From positions 1-22,848 of the forward strand of contig JBBDSH010000076.1 in assembly GCA_040905045.1 (NCBI GenBank): a stretch of 22,848 nt of DNA, given 5' to 3'. Of the stretch, positions 14,290 to 22,725 are shown piece by piece (position 1 is the first letter of the stretch; each line of letters opens with the position of its first letter). This stretch comes from JBBDSH01 sp040905045. Its GTDB lineage: Bacteria > Pseudomonadota > Gammaproteobacteria > Eutrophobiales > Eutrophobiaceae. The notes below the pieces were generated by a model, which was not told the DNA's origin, ran no database searches, and saw nothing but the letters and a program-made list of their open reading frames with translations. The position numbers and the translations under genes are program-made.

Positions 14290-17100
14290 TCAGGCATAGC
14301 GTCGCTGCTCACCGTTGCCGCTGATGTTTTCAATGCAACGGCCGCAAATGTCATCGAAAACCTCGTCGCGGCCCACGTCCTCGCGGTGGTGCCAGCAACG
14401 CACGCATTTTTCATATTCCGACGGCACGACCCGGATCCAGAGCCCGTCCAGTTCGCTTTTTACCGCATCATCGGGCCGCTCCGAATCCGGCCGCACGCTG
14501 GCACGGGATGTAATAAATACGAATCGCAGTTCGTCATTGATCCTCTCCAATGATTCCTTATACGCGCCGTTGCAATACACCACCACTTCGGCATCCAGGG
14601 ACGCGCCAATGGCGCCGCTGTTACGCAGGCGTTCCAGTTCCCGGCTCACGGCATCCCTGACCTCGATGATCCTCTGCCAGGATTCCGCCTCGGTATAAGT
14701 CAGGGCCGGAAAGCCGTCGTACCATTCCTCCAGAAACACTGAATCGCTTCTTTCTCCCGGCAGATGCCGCCAGATTTCGTCCGCGGTGAAACTGAGGACA
14801 GGCGCCAGCCAGCGCACAAAGGCCTCGGCGACGTGATACATGACCGTCTGCGCGGAACGCCGGGCGATGCTGTCCTGGCGCGTGGTGTACATCCGGTCCT
14901 TGATGATATCCAGATAGAAACCGCCCAGAATGACGACGCAGAATTGGTGCAGCTTCTGATAGATCTGATGAAACTGGTAACGCTCATAGGCATCCCGGAT
15001 CTCTGCCTGCAACTGCATGGTCCGGATCAACACCCACTTATCCAGATCCAGCAACTGATCGTCCGGGATGCAATGCATATCCGGATCGAAATCATTCAGG
15101 TTGGCGAGCAGATACCGGGCAGTGTTGCGAATACGCCGGTAGGCATCCGCCGTGCGCTTGAGGATTTCATCGGAAACGCTCATCTCGGCGCGGTAATCCG
15201 TCGCCGCCACCCACAGGCGCAAGATATCGGCGCCCAGGGTTTTCATGACCTTCTGCGGCGCCACCACGTTGCCGCGCGACTTGGACATCTTCATGCCTTT
15301 GGCATCGACGGTGAAGCCATGGGTCAAAACACTTTTATAAGGCGCCGTCCCGCGCATGCCCACGGAAGTCAATAACGAGGATTGAAACCAGCCCCGGTGC
15401 TGATCGGAACCTTCCAGGTACAGATCCGCCGGGCATTGCAGCCGCTCGTCCCGGTCCAGTACCGAAAAATGGGTGACGCCGGAATCGAACCAGACATCCA
15501 GGGTGTCGGTCACCTTTTCGTATTCATGCGCATCCTCACCCAGCAGTTCGACCGGATCCAGATCGAACCAGGCGTCGATGCCGCCCCGCTCGATAGACTC
15601 CGCCGCCGCGACGATCAGGGTATCCGTCTGCGGATGCAGTTCGCCGCTGTCCTTATGGACAAACACGGCGATAGGCACGCCCCAGGTACGCTGCCGGGAG
15701 ATGCACCAGTCGGCCCGATCGGCCACCATGCCGCGAATACGCTCGCGGCCCCAGTCGGGGGTCCACTCGACTTTTTCGATTTCCTCCAGGGCCGCCTCGC
15801 GCAGCCCCCTGTTGTCCATGCTAAAAAACCACTGCGGCGTGGCACGGAAGATGATCGGGCTCTTGTGGCGCCAGCAATGGGGATAACTGTGGCTGGTGTC
15901 CCTGGCCTGCAGCAGGTTGTGTTTCTCCCGCAGGACTTCGATAACATGATCATTGGCGGCGAAGACGTTTTCGCCGGCAAACAGCTCGGTATCGTCGAGA
16001 AAACGGCCGTTGCCGCCGACCGGATTGTCCACTTCCAGTTGGTAGCGGCTGCCAACCACGTAGTCGTCCAGGCCGTGGCCGGGTGCCGTATGCACAGCGC
16101 CGGTGCCCGCCTCCAGGGTCACGTGCCGGCCCAGAATGACCGGCACTTTTCGATCATAAAAGGGATGCTGCAATTCCAGTCCTTCCAGGACGCGGCCCTT
16201 GAACGTCGTCAGGATCCGGTGCGATTCCGCCCCGTAGCGCTGCAGGCAGTCTTCCACCAGATCCGCCGCCAGGATCAGCCGGCGGCTGCCGCCCTCCAGT
16301 TCCGCTTCCACCAGGGCATAATCCAGGTCCGGGTGCACCGTTACCGCGCGGTTGGCCGGTAAGGTCCACGGCGTGGTGGTCCAGATCACCACGGCGGCAT
16401 CGGTATCATCGTCCAGGAACTCTTTTATCGCCGCATGGCTCTGCCCGTCCACGAGACGGAAAGCCGCATCAATGGAAGGCGAGGTCTTGTCCTGGTATTC
16501 CACCTCCGCCTCGGCCAGGGCCGAGCCGCAATCGATACACCAGTAGACCGGCTTGAATCCCCGCAGCAGATGCCCGGCCCGGATCATCCGGCCCAGGGCG
16601 CGGACAATATCCGCCTCGGTATGGTAATCCATGGTCAGATAGGGTCTGTACCAGTCGCCCAATACGCCCAGACGTATGAAATCCGCCCGCTGTTTTTCCA
16701 CCTGCTTGCCGGCGAACTCGCGGCAGGCATCGCGAAAACCGCGCGCGTCCACCTTCTGCCCCGGCTTGCCCACCTTTTTCTCCACCTGCAGTTCAATGGG
16801 CAGACCGTGGCAGTCCCAGCCCGGCACGTAGGGCGCGTCAAAGCCGTCCAGGCCGCGAAACTTGACAATAATGTCCTTGAGGATCTTGTTGACCGCGTGG
16901 CCGATGTGAATATCGCCGTTGGCGTAGGGCGGGCCGTCATGGAGTATGTACAGAGGCTTGCCGCTTTTGGCCTGCCTAATTTGTTCATACAACCCCGCCT
17001 CTTCCCAGCGTTTCAGCATTTCGGGTTCGCGCTGCGACAGATTCCCCTTCATGGGAAAATCCGTTTTGGGAAGATTCAATGTTTCTTTATAACTGCTCAT
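14290..17100 (-). CDS. ileS: Isoleucyl-tRNA synthetase
   Basis: Class I synthetase of 936 residues, normal for the bacterial type. It charges tRNA-Ile with isoleucine and edits valine. The HIGH motif is HIGH at residues 65-68 (in YANGDIHIGHAVNKIL), the KMSKS motif appears in GMKMSKSRGNVV at about residue 605, and the CP1 editing domain occupies about 200-400 (VIWTTTPWTLPANRA). The C-terminus has a zinc knuckle CVRCWHH and CGRC, as in E. coli type IleRS that ends with a metal-binding peptide. The start ATG overlaps the ribF stop by 4 bases (ATGA). Confidence 0.98.
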   Translation of the reverse strand: MSSYKETLNLPKTDFPMKGNLSQREPEMLKRWEEAGLYEQIRQAKSGKPLYILHDGPPYANGDIHIGHAVNKILKDIIVKFRGLDGFDAPYVPGWDCHGLPIELQVEKKVGKPGQKVDARGFRDACREFAGKQVEKQRADFIRLGVLGDWYRPYLTMDYHTEADIVRALGRMIRAGHLLRGFKPVYWCIDCGSALAEAEVEYQDKTSPSIDAAFRLVDGQSHAAIKEFLDDDTDAAVVIWTTTPWTLPANRAVTVHPDLDYALVEAELEGGSRRLILAADLVEDCLQRYGAESHRILTTFKGRVLEGLELQHPFYDRKVPVILGRHVTLEAGTGAVHTAPGHGLDDYVVGSRYQLEVDNPVGGNGRFLDDTELFAGENVFAANDHVIEVLREKHNLLQARDTSHSYPHCWRHKSPIIFRATPQWFFSMDNRGLREAALEEIEKVEWTPDWGRERIRGMVADRADWCISRQRTWGVPIAVFVHKDSGELHPQTDTLIVAAAESIERGGIDAWFDLDPVELLGEDAHEYEKVTDTLDVWFDSGVTHFSVLDRDERLQCPADLYLEGSDQHRGWFQSSLLTSVGMRGTAPYKSVLTHGFTVDAKGMKMSKSRGNVVAPQKVMKTLGADILRLWVAATDYRAEMSVSDEILKRTADAYRRIRNTARYLLANLNDFDPDMHCIPDDQLLDLDKWVLIRTMQLQAEIRDAYERYQFHQIYQKLHQFCVVILGGFYLDIIKDRMYTTRQDSIARRSAQTVMYHVAEAFVRWLAPVLSFTADEIWRHLPGERSDSVFLEEWYDGFPALTYTEAESWQRIIEVRDAVSRELERLRNSGAIGASLDAEVVVYCNGAYKESLERINDELRFVFITSRASVRPDSERPDDAVKSELDGLWIRVVPSEYEKCVRCWHHREDVGRDEVFDDICGRCIENISGNGEQRRYA

Positions 17101-18053
17101 GCCTGATTCACATTTATCGCTTTATTGTTATTGTCAAAGTATTCCTTCGCCATCGTTACATCCTGCCGCATCCGCTCCAGTAATGCATCGACGGAATCGA
17201 AATGCTGTTCCGGGCGTATGTATTTTAAAAATTCCACCCGGATGCGCCGGCCGTAAATGGTGTCGTTGAAATCCAGAAGATAGACTTCCAGCAGTTCCGT
17301 CTCACCGTTGAAGACGGGCCGCGTGCCGATACTGGCGACACCGTCATACACCCTGTCATGCAATCCGTGAACGCGCACCGCGTAAATACCGGACAGGGGC
17401 GAGGTCTTGCGTTTGAGGGCGATGTTGGCGGTGGGAAAGCCCAGTCCCATACCGCGTTTGTCACCGTGCATGACCCTGCCGCTGATGTAATAGGCCCGGC
17501 CCAGCAGTGAGGCGGCCTCGTCAAACTCCCCCTCCGCCAGGAATGTGCGGATGCGGCTGCTGCTGACACGAGCGCCGCCGTGATACAGGGTTTCCGTCGG
17601 GATTACACTGAAACCGCATTCCCCGCCGAGGCGCGCCAGCAGATTAAAATCTCCCGCGCGACCCTTGCCGAAACGGAGATCGTCGCCGACGACGATACGC
17701 CGAATACCCAGACCGTCGACAAGCAATTCCTTCACAAACGTCTCCGCCGGTATCGACGCCAGCGACTGTTGAAAGCGCAGGCAGAATACCCGATCCACAC
17801 CGGCCGCGCACAACAACTCGAGCTTTTCCCGAAACGGTGTCAGACGTGCCGGCGCCGATTGCGGCGCAAAGAATTCCAGCGGTTGCGGTTCAAAGGTGAT
17901 CACAACGGCGGGCAAACCCGCTTCATCGGCATGCCGTCGCAATTGCCGGATGATGGCCTGGTGACCCAGATGGACACCGTCAAAATTGCCGATGGTGGCA
18001 ACACAGGGACGGTGACTCGTTCTCAGGTTATGCAGATCGCGGATTAATTCCAT
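17097..18053 (-). CDS. ribF: Bifunctional riboflavin kinase / FAD synthetase
   Basis: Protein of 318 residues that makes FMN and FAD from riboflavin. The N-terminal FMN adenylyltransferase domain (about 1-185) has GNFDGVHLGH with the nucleotide-binding HLGH at 28-31 and the SSSRIR motif. The C-terminal riboflavin kinase domain (about 186-310) has KRGMGLGFPTANI, the GIYAV strand and EVYLLDFNDTIYG. Length is close to the E. coli enzyme. It overlaps ileS by 4 bases and lies 30 bases downstream of murJ, so murJ-ribF-ileS-lspA probably form one transcript. No FMN riboswitch is seen upstream. Confidence 0.97.
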   Translation of the reverse strand: MELIRDLHNLRTSHRPCVATIGNFDGVHLGHQAIIRQLRRHADEAGLPAVVITFEPQPLEFFAPQSAPARLTPFREKLELLCAAGVDRVFCLRFQQSLASIPAETFVKELLVDGLGIRRIVVGDDLRFGKGRAGDFNLLARLGGECGFSVIPTETLYHGGARVSSSRIRTFLAEGEFDEAASLLGRAYYISGRVMHGDKRGMGLGFPTANIALKRKTSPLSGIYAVRVHGLHDRVYDGVASIGTRPVFNGETELLEVYLLDFNDTIYGRRIRVEFLKYIRPEQHFDSVDALLERMRQDVTMAKEYFDNNNKAINVNQA

Positions 18054-18083
18054 TATCGGACAACAATCAATTCATTATAACGT

Positions 18084-19625
18084 TCATGAAGGCGCAGTCA
18101 TATCGTGCAGGCGCAAACCCAGCAGCAGCAACACGGCAAAGTAACTGATGCCGCCGAGAATCACCCACAGACCCAGCTGCCACGCCCGCTGGAATACATC
18201 CCATTCCGACCAGGCACCAATGTCCGGTACCAGCGCCAATAGCAACAGGGCCATGGCGGCAATGGCGGCCGCGATCCTGAACAGATGGCGGGCGGCGCCT
18301 CCGGCGGGTTGATATACCTCGTTCCTGCGCAGATACAGGTACAGAAGACCGCAATTGATATAGGCGGACAGGGATGTAGCCAGCGCCAGGCCCGTGTGAG
18401 CCAGGGGAATCACCAGCAACAGATTGAGAACGATATTACTGAACATGGCAATAACCGCAACCTTGACCGGCGTGCGCGTGTCCTGGCGCGAAAAAAAGGC
18501 GGACGACAATACCTTGATAAGAATAAAGCCGGGCAGACCCACGGCGTAGGCCATGAGACTGTGGCTGGCCATGGTTACGTCGAATTCGGTAAACGCCCGA
18601 TACTGGAACAGGGTGGTCAGCATGGGCGCGGACAACAGGATCAGTCCCGCGGCCGCCGGGATGGCAATGAGCAGCACCATGCGCAGGGCCCAGGCCAGGG
18701 TACGGGAATAACTCTCCGTCGAGGCATTGGCGTGATCGGCGGACAGGTTGGGCAGGATCACCGTGGCCAGGGCCACGCCGAAGACGCCCAGGGGAAACTC
18801 CACCAGCCGATCCGAGTAATACAGCCAGGAAATACTGCCGTCCCGCAGGAACGAGGCGATCAGGGTATCCACCAGCAGGTTGATCTGGGTGATGGAGACG
18901 GCGAACAGTGTCGGCAGCATCAGTGTCATAATGCGGTTGACCCCCTCCCGGTCCCGGTGAAAACGGGGAATCGGCAGCAGACGCAGGCGCAGGAGAAAGG
19001 GGATCTGGAACAGAAGCTGAACGATACCGGCGATGAACACCCCCACGGCCAGCGCCATAATGGGCTCCTCCAGGCGCGGCGCCAGCCACAGGGCACAGCC
19101 AATGAGGGAAAGATTCAGCAGCACCGGCGTGAAGGCCGGCACGGCGAAGCGCCGGTACGTATTCAGTATGCCGCCCGCCAGGGCGGTGAGGGAAATGAAA
19201 AGTATATAAGGAAAGGTGATGCGCAGCATGTCGGCGGCCAGTTGCTGCTTGTCGGGTTCATTGAGAAAACCGGGCGCAAAAACCAGGATGAATACCGGCG
19301 CCGCCAGTACGCCGACAACCGTCACACCCAGCAGAACCAGTCCCAGCGTGGCCGTGGTCTGGTCCAGCAGCGCCCGCACTTCGTCATGGCCGCGTTGTTC
19401 GCGGTATTCCGACAGCACCGGAACGAAGGCCTGGGAAAAGCCGCCCTCGGCGAACAGCCGGCGCAGGAAATTGGGGATACGAAAGGCGACGATAAAGGCG
19501 TCCAGCTCCCGGCCGGCGCCGAACAGGGCGGCGAAGACCACGTCGCGGACGAGTCCGAAAACCCGCGAAATGAAGGTCATGCTGCTGATAACCAGGGTGG
19601 ATTTGAATAAACGGCCTTTCGACAT
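18084..19625 (-). CDS. murJ: Lipid II flippase MurJ (MviN)
   Basis: Polytopic membrane protein of the MOP exporter superfamily that moves lipid II across the inner membrane for peptidoglycan synthesis. Start at ATG 19625 gives 513 residues, the usual length; upstream in-frame codons to 19715 add 30 residues with no family match and run into the divergent promoter region. The N-terminus SKGRLFKSTLVISSMTFISRVFGLVRDVV is family-typical (key points: SMTFISR and GLVRD), followed by FRIPNFLRRLFAEGGFSQAFVP. About 14 hydrophobic segments follow. It diverges from rpsT, as it does in many gammaproteobacteria. Confidence 0.96.
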   Translation of the reverse strand: MSKGRLFKSTLVISSMTFISRVFGLVRDVVFAALFGAGRELDAFIVAFRIPNFLRRLFAEGGFSQAFVPVLSEYREQRGHDEVRALLDQTTATLGLVLLGVTVVGVLAAPVFILVFAPGFLNEPDKQQLAADMLRITFPYILFISLTALAGGILNTYRRFAVPAFTPVLLNLSLIGCALWLAPRLEEPIMALAVGVFIAGIVQLLFQIPFLLRLRLLPIPRFHRDREGVNRIMTLMLPTLFAVSITQINLLVDTLIASFLRDGSISWLYYSDRLVEFPLGVFGVALATVILPNLSADHANASTESYSRTLAWALRMVLLIAIPAAAGLILLSAPMLTTLFQYRAFTEFDVTMASHSLMAYAVGLPGFILIKVLSSAFFSRQDTRTPVKVAVIAMFSNIVLNLLLVIPLAHTGLALATSLSAYINCGLLYLYLRRNEVYQPAGGAARHLFRIAAAIAAMALLLLALVPDIGAWSEWDVFQRAWQLGLWVILGGISYFAVLLLLGLRLHDMTAPS

Positions 19626-19728
19626 GCTCGGTCCGGACGGTTGAATGCTTGAAAAAGTGACTCTATGTCGTTGTTTGGACGGGAGAACCTGCCCCGGCCC
19701 GCGAGAATACCACATTCGCGCCCGAGGA

Positions 19729-19757
19729 TTGACAAATTGCGTTCAAATCCGCATAGT
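19729..19757 (+). promoter_or_regulatory. rpsT promoter
   Basis: TTGACA at 19729-19734, a 17-base spacer and CATAGT at 19752-19757 form a good sigma-70 promoter. The region after the -10 box is GC-rich (TACGCGCC), as in promoters under stringent control. The leader would be about 30 bases. Confidence 0.65.
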
Positions 19758-19795
19758 TACGCGCCTTCCGAACACGATTAACCAGGAGTAACAGT

Positions 19796-20056
19796 TTGGC
19801 CAACATCGCATCAGCCAAGAAACGGTCCCGGCAGAACCTGAAACGCCGGCTGCACAACACCAGTCAGCGCTCCATGCTGCGCACGCAGCTGAAGCGCGTC
19901 ATGACGGCAATCGAGAAAAAGGACAAGGAAACCGCCCGGCAGGCCTTTGATCAGGCGGCCCCGGTCATCGATAAAATGGCCAACAAGGGTATCATCCACA
20001 AGAACAAGGCGGCCCGGCATAAGAGTCATCTGAACGACCGTATCAGAGCCCTCTGA
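19796..20056 (+). CDS. rpsT: 30S ribosomal protein S20
   Basis: Ribosomal protein bS20 of 86 residues with the typical start ANIASAKKRSRQNLKRR and the motif NKGIIHKNKAARHKS. It binds 16S rRNA during early assembly of the small subunit. The start codon is TTG at 19796, preceded by AGGAG (19784-19788) at a spacing of 7. E. coli rpsT also uses UUG and is feedback-controlled at translation, so the same arrangement is likely here. The gene is monocistronic, divergent from murJ and convergent with proB. Confidence 0.97.
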   Translation: MANIASAKKRSRQNLKRRLHNTSQRSMLRTQLKRVMTAIEKKDKETARQAFDQAAPVIDKMANKGIIHKNKAARHKSHLNDRIRAL

Positions 20057-20058
20057 GA

Positions 20059-20123
20059 CGTGGCTCGTGGCTCGGGGCTCGGGGCTCGGGGCTCGGGGCT
20101 CGGGGCTCGGGGCTCGGGGCTCG
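20059..20123 (+). repeat. Tandem heptamer array (CTCGKGG)
   Basis: One CTCGTGG unit (20064-20070) and seven perfect CTCGGGG units (20071-20119) in strict 7-base register, with partial units at both ends. Two further units occur at 20287-20300. The reverse-complement form appears at 20366-20396. No spacers separate the units, so it is not CRISPR. Confidence 0.9.
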
Positions 20124-20198
20124 TTAATCAGCCTGACTCTTGAAACAACTCCCTGCCTTCTGTCAACTTCCGGCTATTTATTTCAACTGACGCGGGAT

Positions 20199-20283
20199 CC
20201 GTAGGGTGGGTAGAGCGCGCAGCGCGAAACCCACCGACAAGAAATGGTGGGTTTCGTTCGACAACACTCAACCCACCCTACGG
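20199..20283. repeat. Nested palindromic element with GTAGGGTGGGT arms
   Basis: CCGTAGGGTGGGT (20199-20211) and its perfect complement at 20271-20283 enclose an inner perfect dyad, CGAAACCCACC (20225-20235) and GGTGGGTTTCG (20246-20256), with a 10-base loop. Sequences with GTAGGGTGGG and AAACCCACC are known as dispersed repeats in many proteobacteria. Confidence 0.8.
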
Positions 20284-20365
20284 CTGCTCGGGGCTCGGGA
20301 CTCGAATAAAGTGTGACATGCCTTTACTTGTTGTCACCCTTCAATGATGTAACAAATCTTCCTTC

Positions 20366-20396
20366 ACGAGGCCCGATCCCCGAGGCCCGATCCCCG
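20366..20396 (-). repeat. Inverted heptamer array next to proB
   Basis: Read on the minus strand, alternating CTCGGGG/ATCGGGC units in 7-base register form the reverse-oriented partner of the array at 20059-20123. It ends three bases from the proB stop codon. Confidence 0.7.
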
Positions 20397-20398
20397 CA

Positions 20399-21550
20399 TC
20401 ACAACACAATCAAATTATCCCTGTGAATCAATTCAGGTTCATCCACATAACCCAGTATTGATTCAATGCGATCACTGGGCTGGCCGATGATCCGGCGGCT
20501 CTCGTCGCTGTTGTAATTCACCAGGCCGCGGGCGATTTCCCGGCCGTCGGGATCCAGGCAACGGACAATACCGCCGCGCCGGAACTCCCCTTCCACTTTT
20601 GCCACTCCCACCGCCAGCAGGCTCCGGCCCTGCTCTTTCAGCACCCTGACGGCCCCCTCATCCAGCTGCAGGGCGCCGTTAACGCGTGACTGGCCCGCCA
20701 GCCATTGCTTGCGCGCGCGCAGCGGCCCCATTTCCGGAAACAGAACCGTCCCCGTCTCCGCGCCATCGGCAATCCGCAGGAGTACGTCTTCTTCCCGTCC
20801 GGACGCGATCACCGTGGTGGTGCCCGATTTCGCCGCCGTCGCCGCCGCACGTAATTTGGTCAGCATGCCGCCGCGGCCCAGTTCGCCGCCGCGGCCGGCG
20901 TAACGTTCCAGTTCCGGATCCCCCGCGCGCCCTTCCCGGATTATGGCCGCCCCGGCATCCCGGCGCGGATCCTTGTCAAACAGTCCGGCCTGATCCGTCA
21001 GAATAACCATGGCATCCGCTTCGATAAGATTGCTCACCAGCCCGGCCAGCGTGTCGTTGTCGCCGAGCCGGATCTCCTCCGTGGCCACCGTGTCGTTTTC
21101 ATTAATCACGGGCACCACACCCAGCTTTACCAGGGTACGCAGGGTCGAGCGCGCATTCAGGTAACGGCTGCGCTCGGCGATATCATCGTGGGACAACAGG
21201 ATTTGTGCCGTGTGCACGCCGTATTCCTGGAAACAGGATTCCCAGGCCTGGATCAAACCCATCTGGCCCACCGCGGCGGCGGCCTGCAGGTCGTGCAGGG
21301 CATGCGGCCGCCTTTTCATGCCCAGCCTGGCGATCCCTTCGGCGATGGAGCCCGATGAAACCAGCACCACCTCACAACCGCGCTTGCGCAGGGTAATGAT
21401 CTGGCTTACCCAGGAGGCGACGATGTCCCGGTTCAGGCCGACGCCGTCGTTGGTCAGCAGGGAACTGCCCAGCTTGATAACCCAGCGGCGCGTCCGGCGC
21501 AGATCATCTCTCGACTGTGTCATGTCGGTCTTGTTCATGTTCGCTTTCAT
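20399..21550 (-). CDS. proB: Glutamate 5-kinase
   Basis: First enzyme of proline synthesis, phosphorylating glutamate with ATP. The amino acid kinase domain spans about residues 20-280: RWVIKLGSSLLTN, VLVSSGSIAEG, PVINENDTVATEEIRLGDND, and the GRGGMLTKLRAA loop. A PUA domain follows at about 295-375 (GALQLDEGAVRVLKEQGRSLL as family marker in part, and LVNYNSDESRRIIG). The ATG at 21550 gives 383 residues and overlaps obgE by 47 bases; in-frame ATGs at 21538 and 21523 give 379 and 374 residues, the last closer to the family length. Co-transcription with obgE is very likely. Confidence 0.96.
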   Translation of the reverse strand: MKANMNKTDMTQSRDDLRRTRRWVIKLGSSLLTNDGVGLNRDIVASWVSQIITLRKRGCEVVLVSSGSIAEGIARLGMKRRPHALHDLQAAAAVGQMGLIQAWESCFQEYGVHTAQILLSHDDIAERSRYLNARSTLRTLVKLGVVPVINENDTVATEEIRLGDNDTLAGLVSNLIEADAMVILTDQAGLFDKDPRRDAGAAIIREGRAGDPELERYAGRGGELGRGGMLTKLRAAATAAKSGTTTVIASGREEDVLLRIADGAETGTVLFPEMGPLRARKQWLAGQSRVNGALQLDEGAVRVLKEQGRSLLAVGVAKVEGEFRRGGIVRCLDPDGREIARGLVNYNSDESRRIIGQPSDRIESILGYVDEPELIHRDNLIVL

Positions 21551-22562
21551 TTCGTTCCGCCAGCCGGCGCTCCACCGCGTTCATCAGTTCCCGGCAGCCG
21601 CGGCCGCTGATTGCGGAAATGCAGTAAAGGGGATGGTCGGTCCCCAGCCGTTCACGCAGGATGGAAACCCGATGTTGTAATACCTCTTCATCGATGAGAT
21701 CGATCTTGTTCAATACCAGCCAGCGTTCCTTTCGCGCCAGATCCACATCGTATTTCTCCAGTTCCTTCTCGATAAGCTCGATGCGCTGAAGCAATGCATC
21801 TTCGTCTTCATCCAGGGCGGCCGCGTCGACAACGTGCAGCAGCAGACGCGTCCGGGCCAGATGCTTGAGAAAGCGGATGCCCAGACCGGCGCCTTCCGCG
21901 GCGCCCTCCACCAGGCCGGGGATATCGGCAATGACAAAACTGCGGCCCAGCCCGGGACTGACCACGCCCAGGTGCGGATACAGAGTGGTAAAGGGATAGT
22001 CAGCCACTTTCGGCCGTGCCTTTGATACCTGCCGGATCAGGGTGGACTTGCCGGCATTGGGCTGGCCCAGCAACCCCACGTCGGCGAGTACCTGCATTTC
22101 CAGGCGCAGCCGGCGTTCTTCCCCCGGCGTGCCCTTCGTCGTCTTGCGCGGCGCCCGGTTAATGCTGCTCTTGAAACGCGCATTGCCCAGCCCGTGGTAA
22201 CCGCCCTGTGCCACCAGCAGAGGTTCGTCGGGCCGGGTCATATCGCCGATCAACTCGCCGGTATCTTCGTCATAAACGAGGGTGCCCAGGGGAACACGGA
22301 TACTCAGATCCCGGCCTTTCTTGCCGATGCGGTCCCGGCCCATGCCCGGCTTGCCGTTCTCGGCCTGAAAGCGGCGAACATGCCGGAAATCCGCCAGCGT
22401 GTTCAATCCTTCATCCACAACCAGGTAAATACTGCCGCCGTCACCGCCGTCGCCGCCATCCGGGCCGCCGCGGGGCACGTATTTCTCGCGCCGGAAGCTG
22501 AGACAGCCGTCACCGCCCTTGCCGGCGATAACCTGGATGGTGGCTTCGTCAACGAATTTCAT
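21504..22562 (-). CDS. obgE: GTPase Obg (ObgE/CgtA)
   Basis: Ribosome-associated GTPase of 352 residues involved in 50S subunit maturation and the stringent response. The glycine-rich Obg fold covers residues 1-158 (GKGGDGCLSFRREKYVPRGG, GGDGGDGGS). The G domain has G1 GQPNAGKST (166-174), G3 DIPG (213-216), G4 NKID (285-288) and G5 SAISG (316-320). The ATG at 22562 begins the usual MKFVDEA; longer in-frame codons to 22661 translate repeat DNA and are rejected. The tail is acidic and His-rich. The start codon is only three bases from a heptamer repeat array, and no strong ribosome binding site other than the CGAGAA of the repeat is visible. Confidence 0.97.
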   Translation of the reverse strand: MKFVDEATIQVIAGKGGDGCLSFRREKYVPRGGPDGGDGGDGGSIYLVVDEGLNTLADFRHVRRFQAENGKPGMGRDRIGKKGRDLSIRVPLGTLVYDEDTGELIGDMTRPDEPLLVAQGGYHGLGNARFKSSINRAPRKTTKGTPGEERRLRLEMQVLADVGLLGQPNAGKSTLIRQVSKARPKVADYPFTTLYPHLGVVSPGLGRSFVIADIPGLVEGAAEGAGLGIRFLKHLARTRLLLHVVDAAALDEDEDALLQRIELIEKELEKYDVDLARKERWLVLNKIDLIDEEVLQHRVSILRERLGTDHPLYCISAISGRGCRELMNAVERRLAERNESEHEQDRHDTVER

Positions 22563-22564
22563 TT

Positions 22565-22671
22565 CTCGTGGCTCGTGGTTCGTGGCTCGTGGCTCGTGGT
22601 TTACCCCATCGGAAATCCGGCATTGTAGCTCAACTAAGGCGAGCCACGAGGAACAAGTCACGAGCCACGAA
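22565..22671. repeat. Paired inverted heptamer arrays in the rpmA-obgE spacer
   Basis: Five units (CTCGTGG, CTCGTGG, TTCGTGG, CTCGTGG, CTCGTGG) at 22565-22599 face four complementary units (CCACGAG, GAACAAG, TCACGAG, CCACGAA) at 22644-22671, separated by about 44 bases. The transcript leader of obgE could fold into a long hairpin. An ATTGTA at 22622-22627 (TACAAT on the minus strand) inside the spacer could be a -10 box for obgE, but no -35 box was found at normal distance. Confidence 0.85.
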
Positions 22672-22673
22672 AT

Positions 22674-22701
22674 AAAAAACCCCGCTCGGTGGCGGGGTTT
22701 T
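22674..22701 (-). terminator. Rho-independent terminator of rpmA
   Basis: AACCCCGC and GCGGGGTT form an 8-bp stem (22678-22685 with 22692-22699) with a 6-base loop TCGGTG, followed on the minus strand by a run of six T and ATTT. It lies 25 bases after the rpmA stop, so obgE would need read-through or its own promoter. Confidence 0.85.
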
Positions 22702-22725
22702 CCTCGGTTCGGTTTACGGCCCGGA

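Larger units (their letters stand above)
20057..20398. other. Repeat-filled rpsT-proB intergenic region
   Basis: This 342-base space between convergent genes contains no gene. It holds, in order, a heptamer array, nested palindromes, a short heptamer run, a weak dyad (GTGACA 20313, TGTCAC 20332), and an inverted heptamer array just after the proB stop. No standard terminator with a T run was found; the palindromes may do this job. Confidence 0.7.

Noticed and set aside
18285..19610. Plus-strand open frame opposite murJ
   Set aside because: Composition (Gln, Gly, His, Arg) is typical of antisense shadows; murJ is unambiguous.
19626..19715. 30-residue N-terminal extension of MurJ
   Set aside because: No family match and it overlaps the divergent promoter region; MSKGRLFKS gives the normal length.
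20059..20123. CRISPR-like repeat array
   Set aside because: Units are 7 bases in direct contact, with no spacers and no cas genes nearby.
22563..22661. 33-residue N-terminal extension of Obg
   Set aside because: It translates the heptamer array (NHEPR repeats); MKFVDEA is the conserved start.
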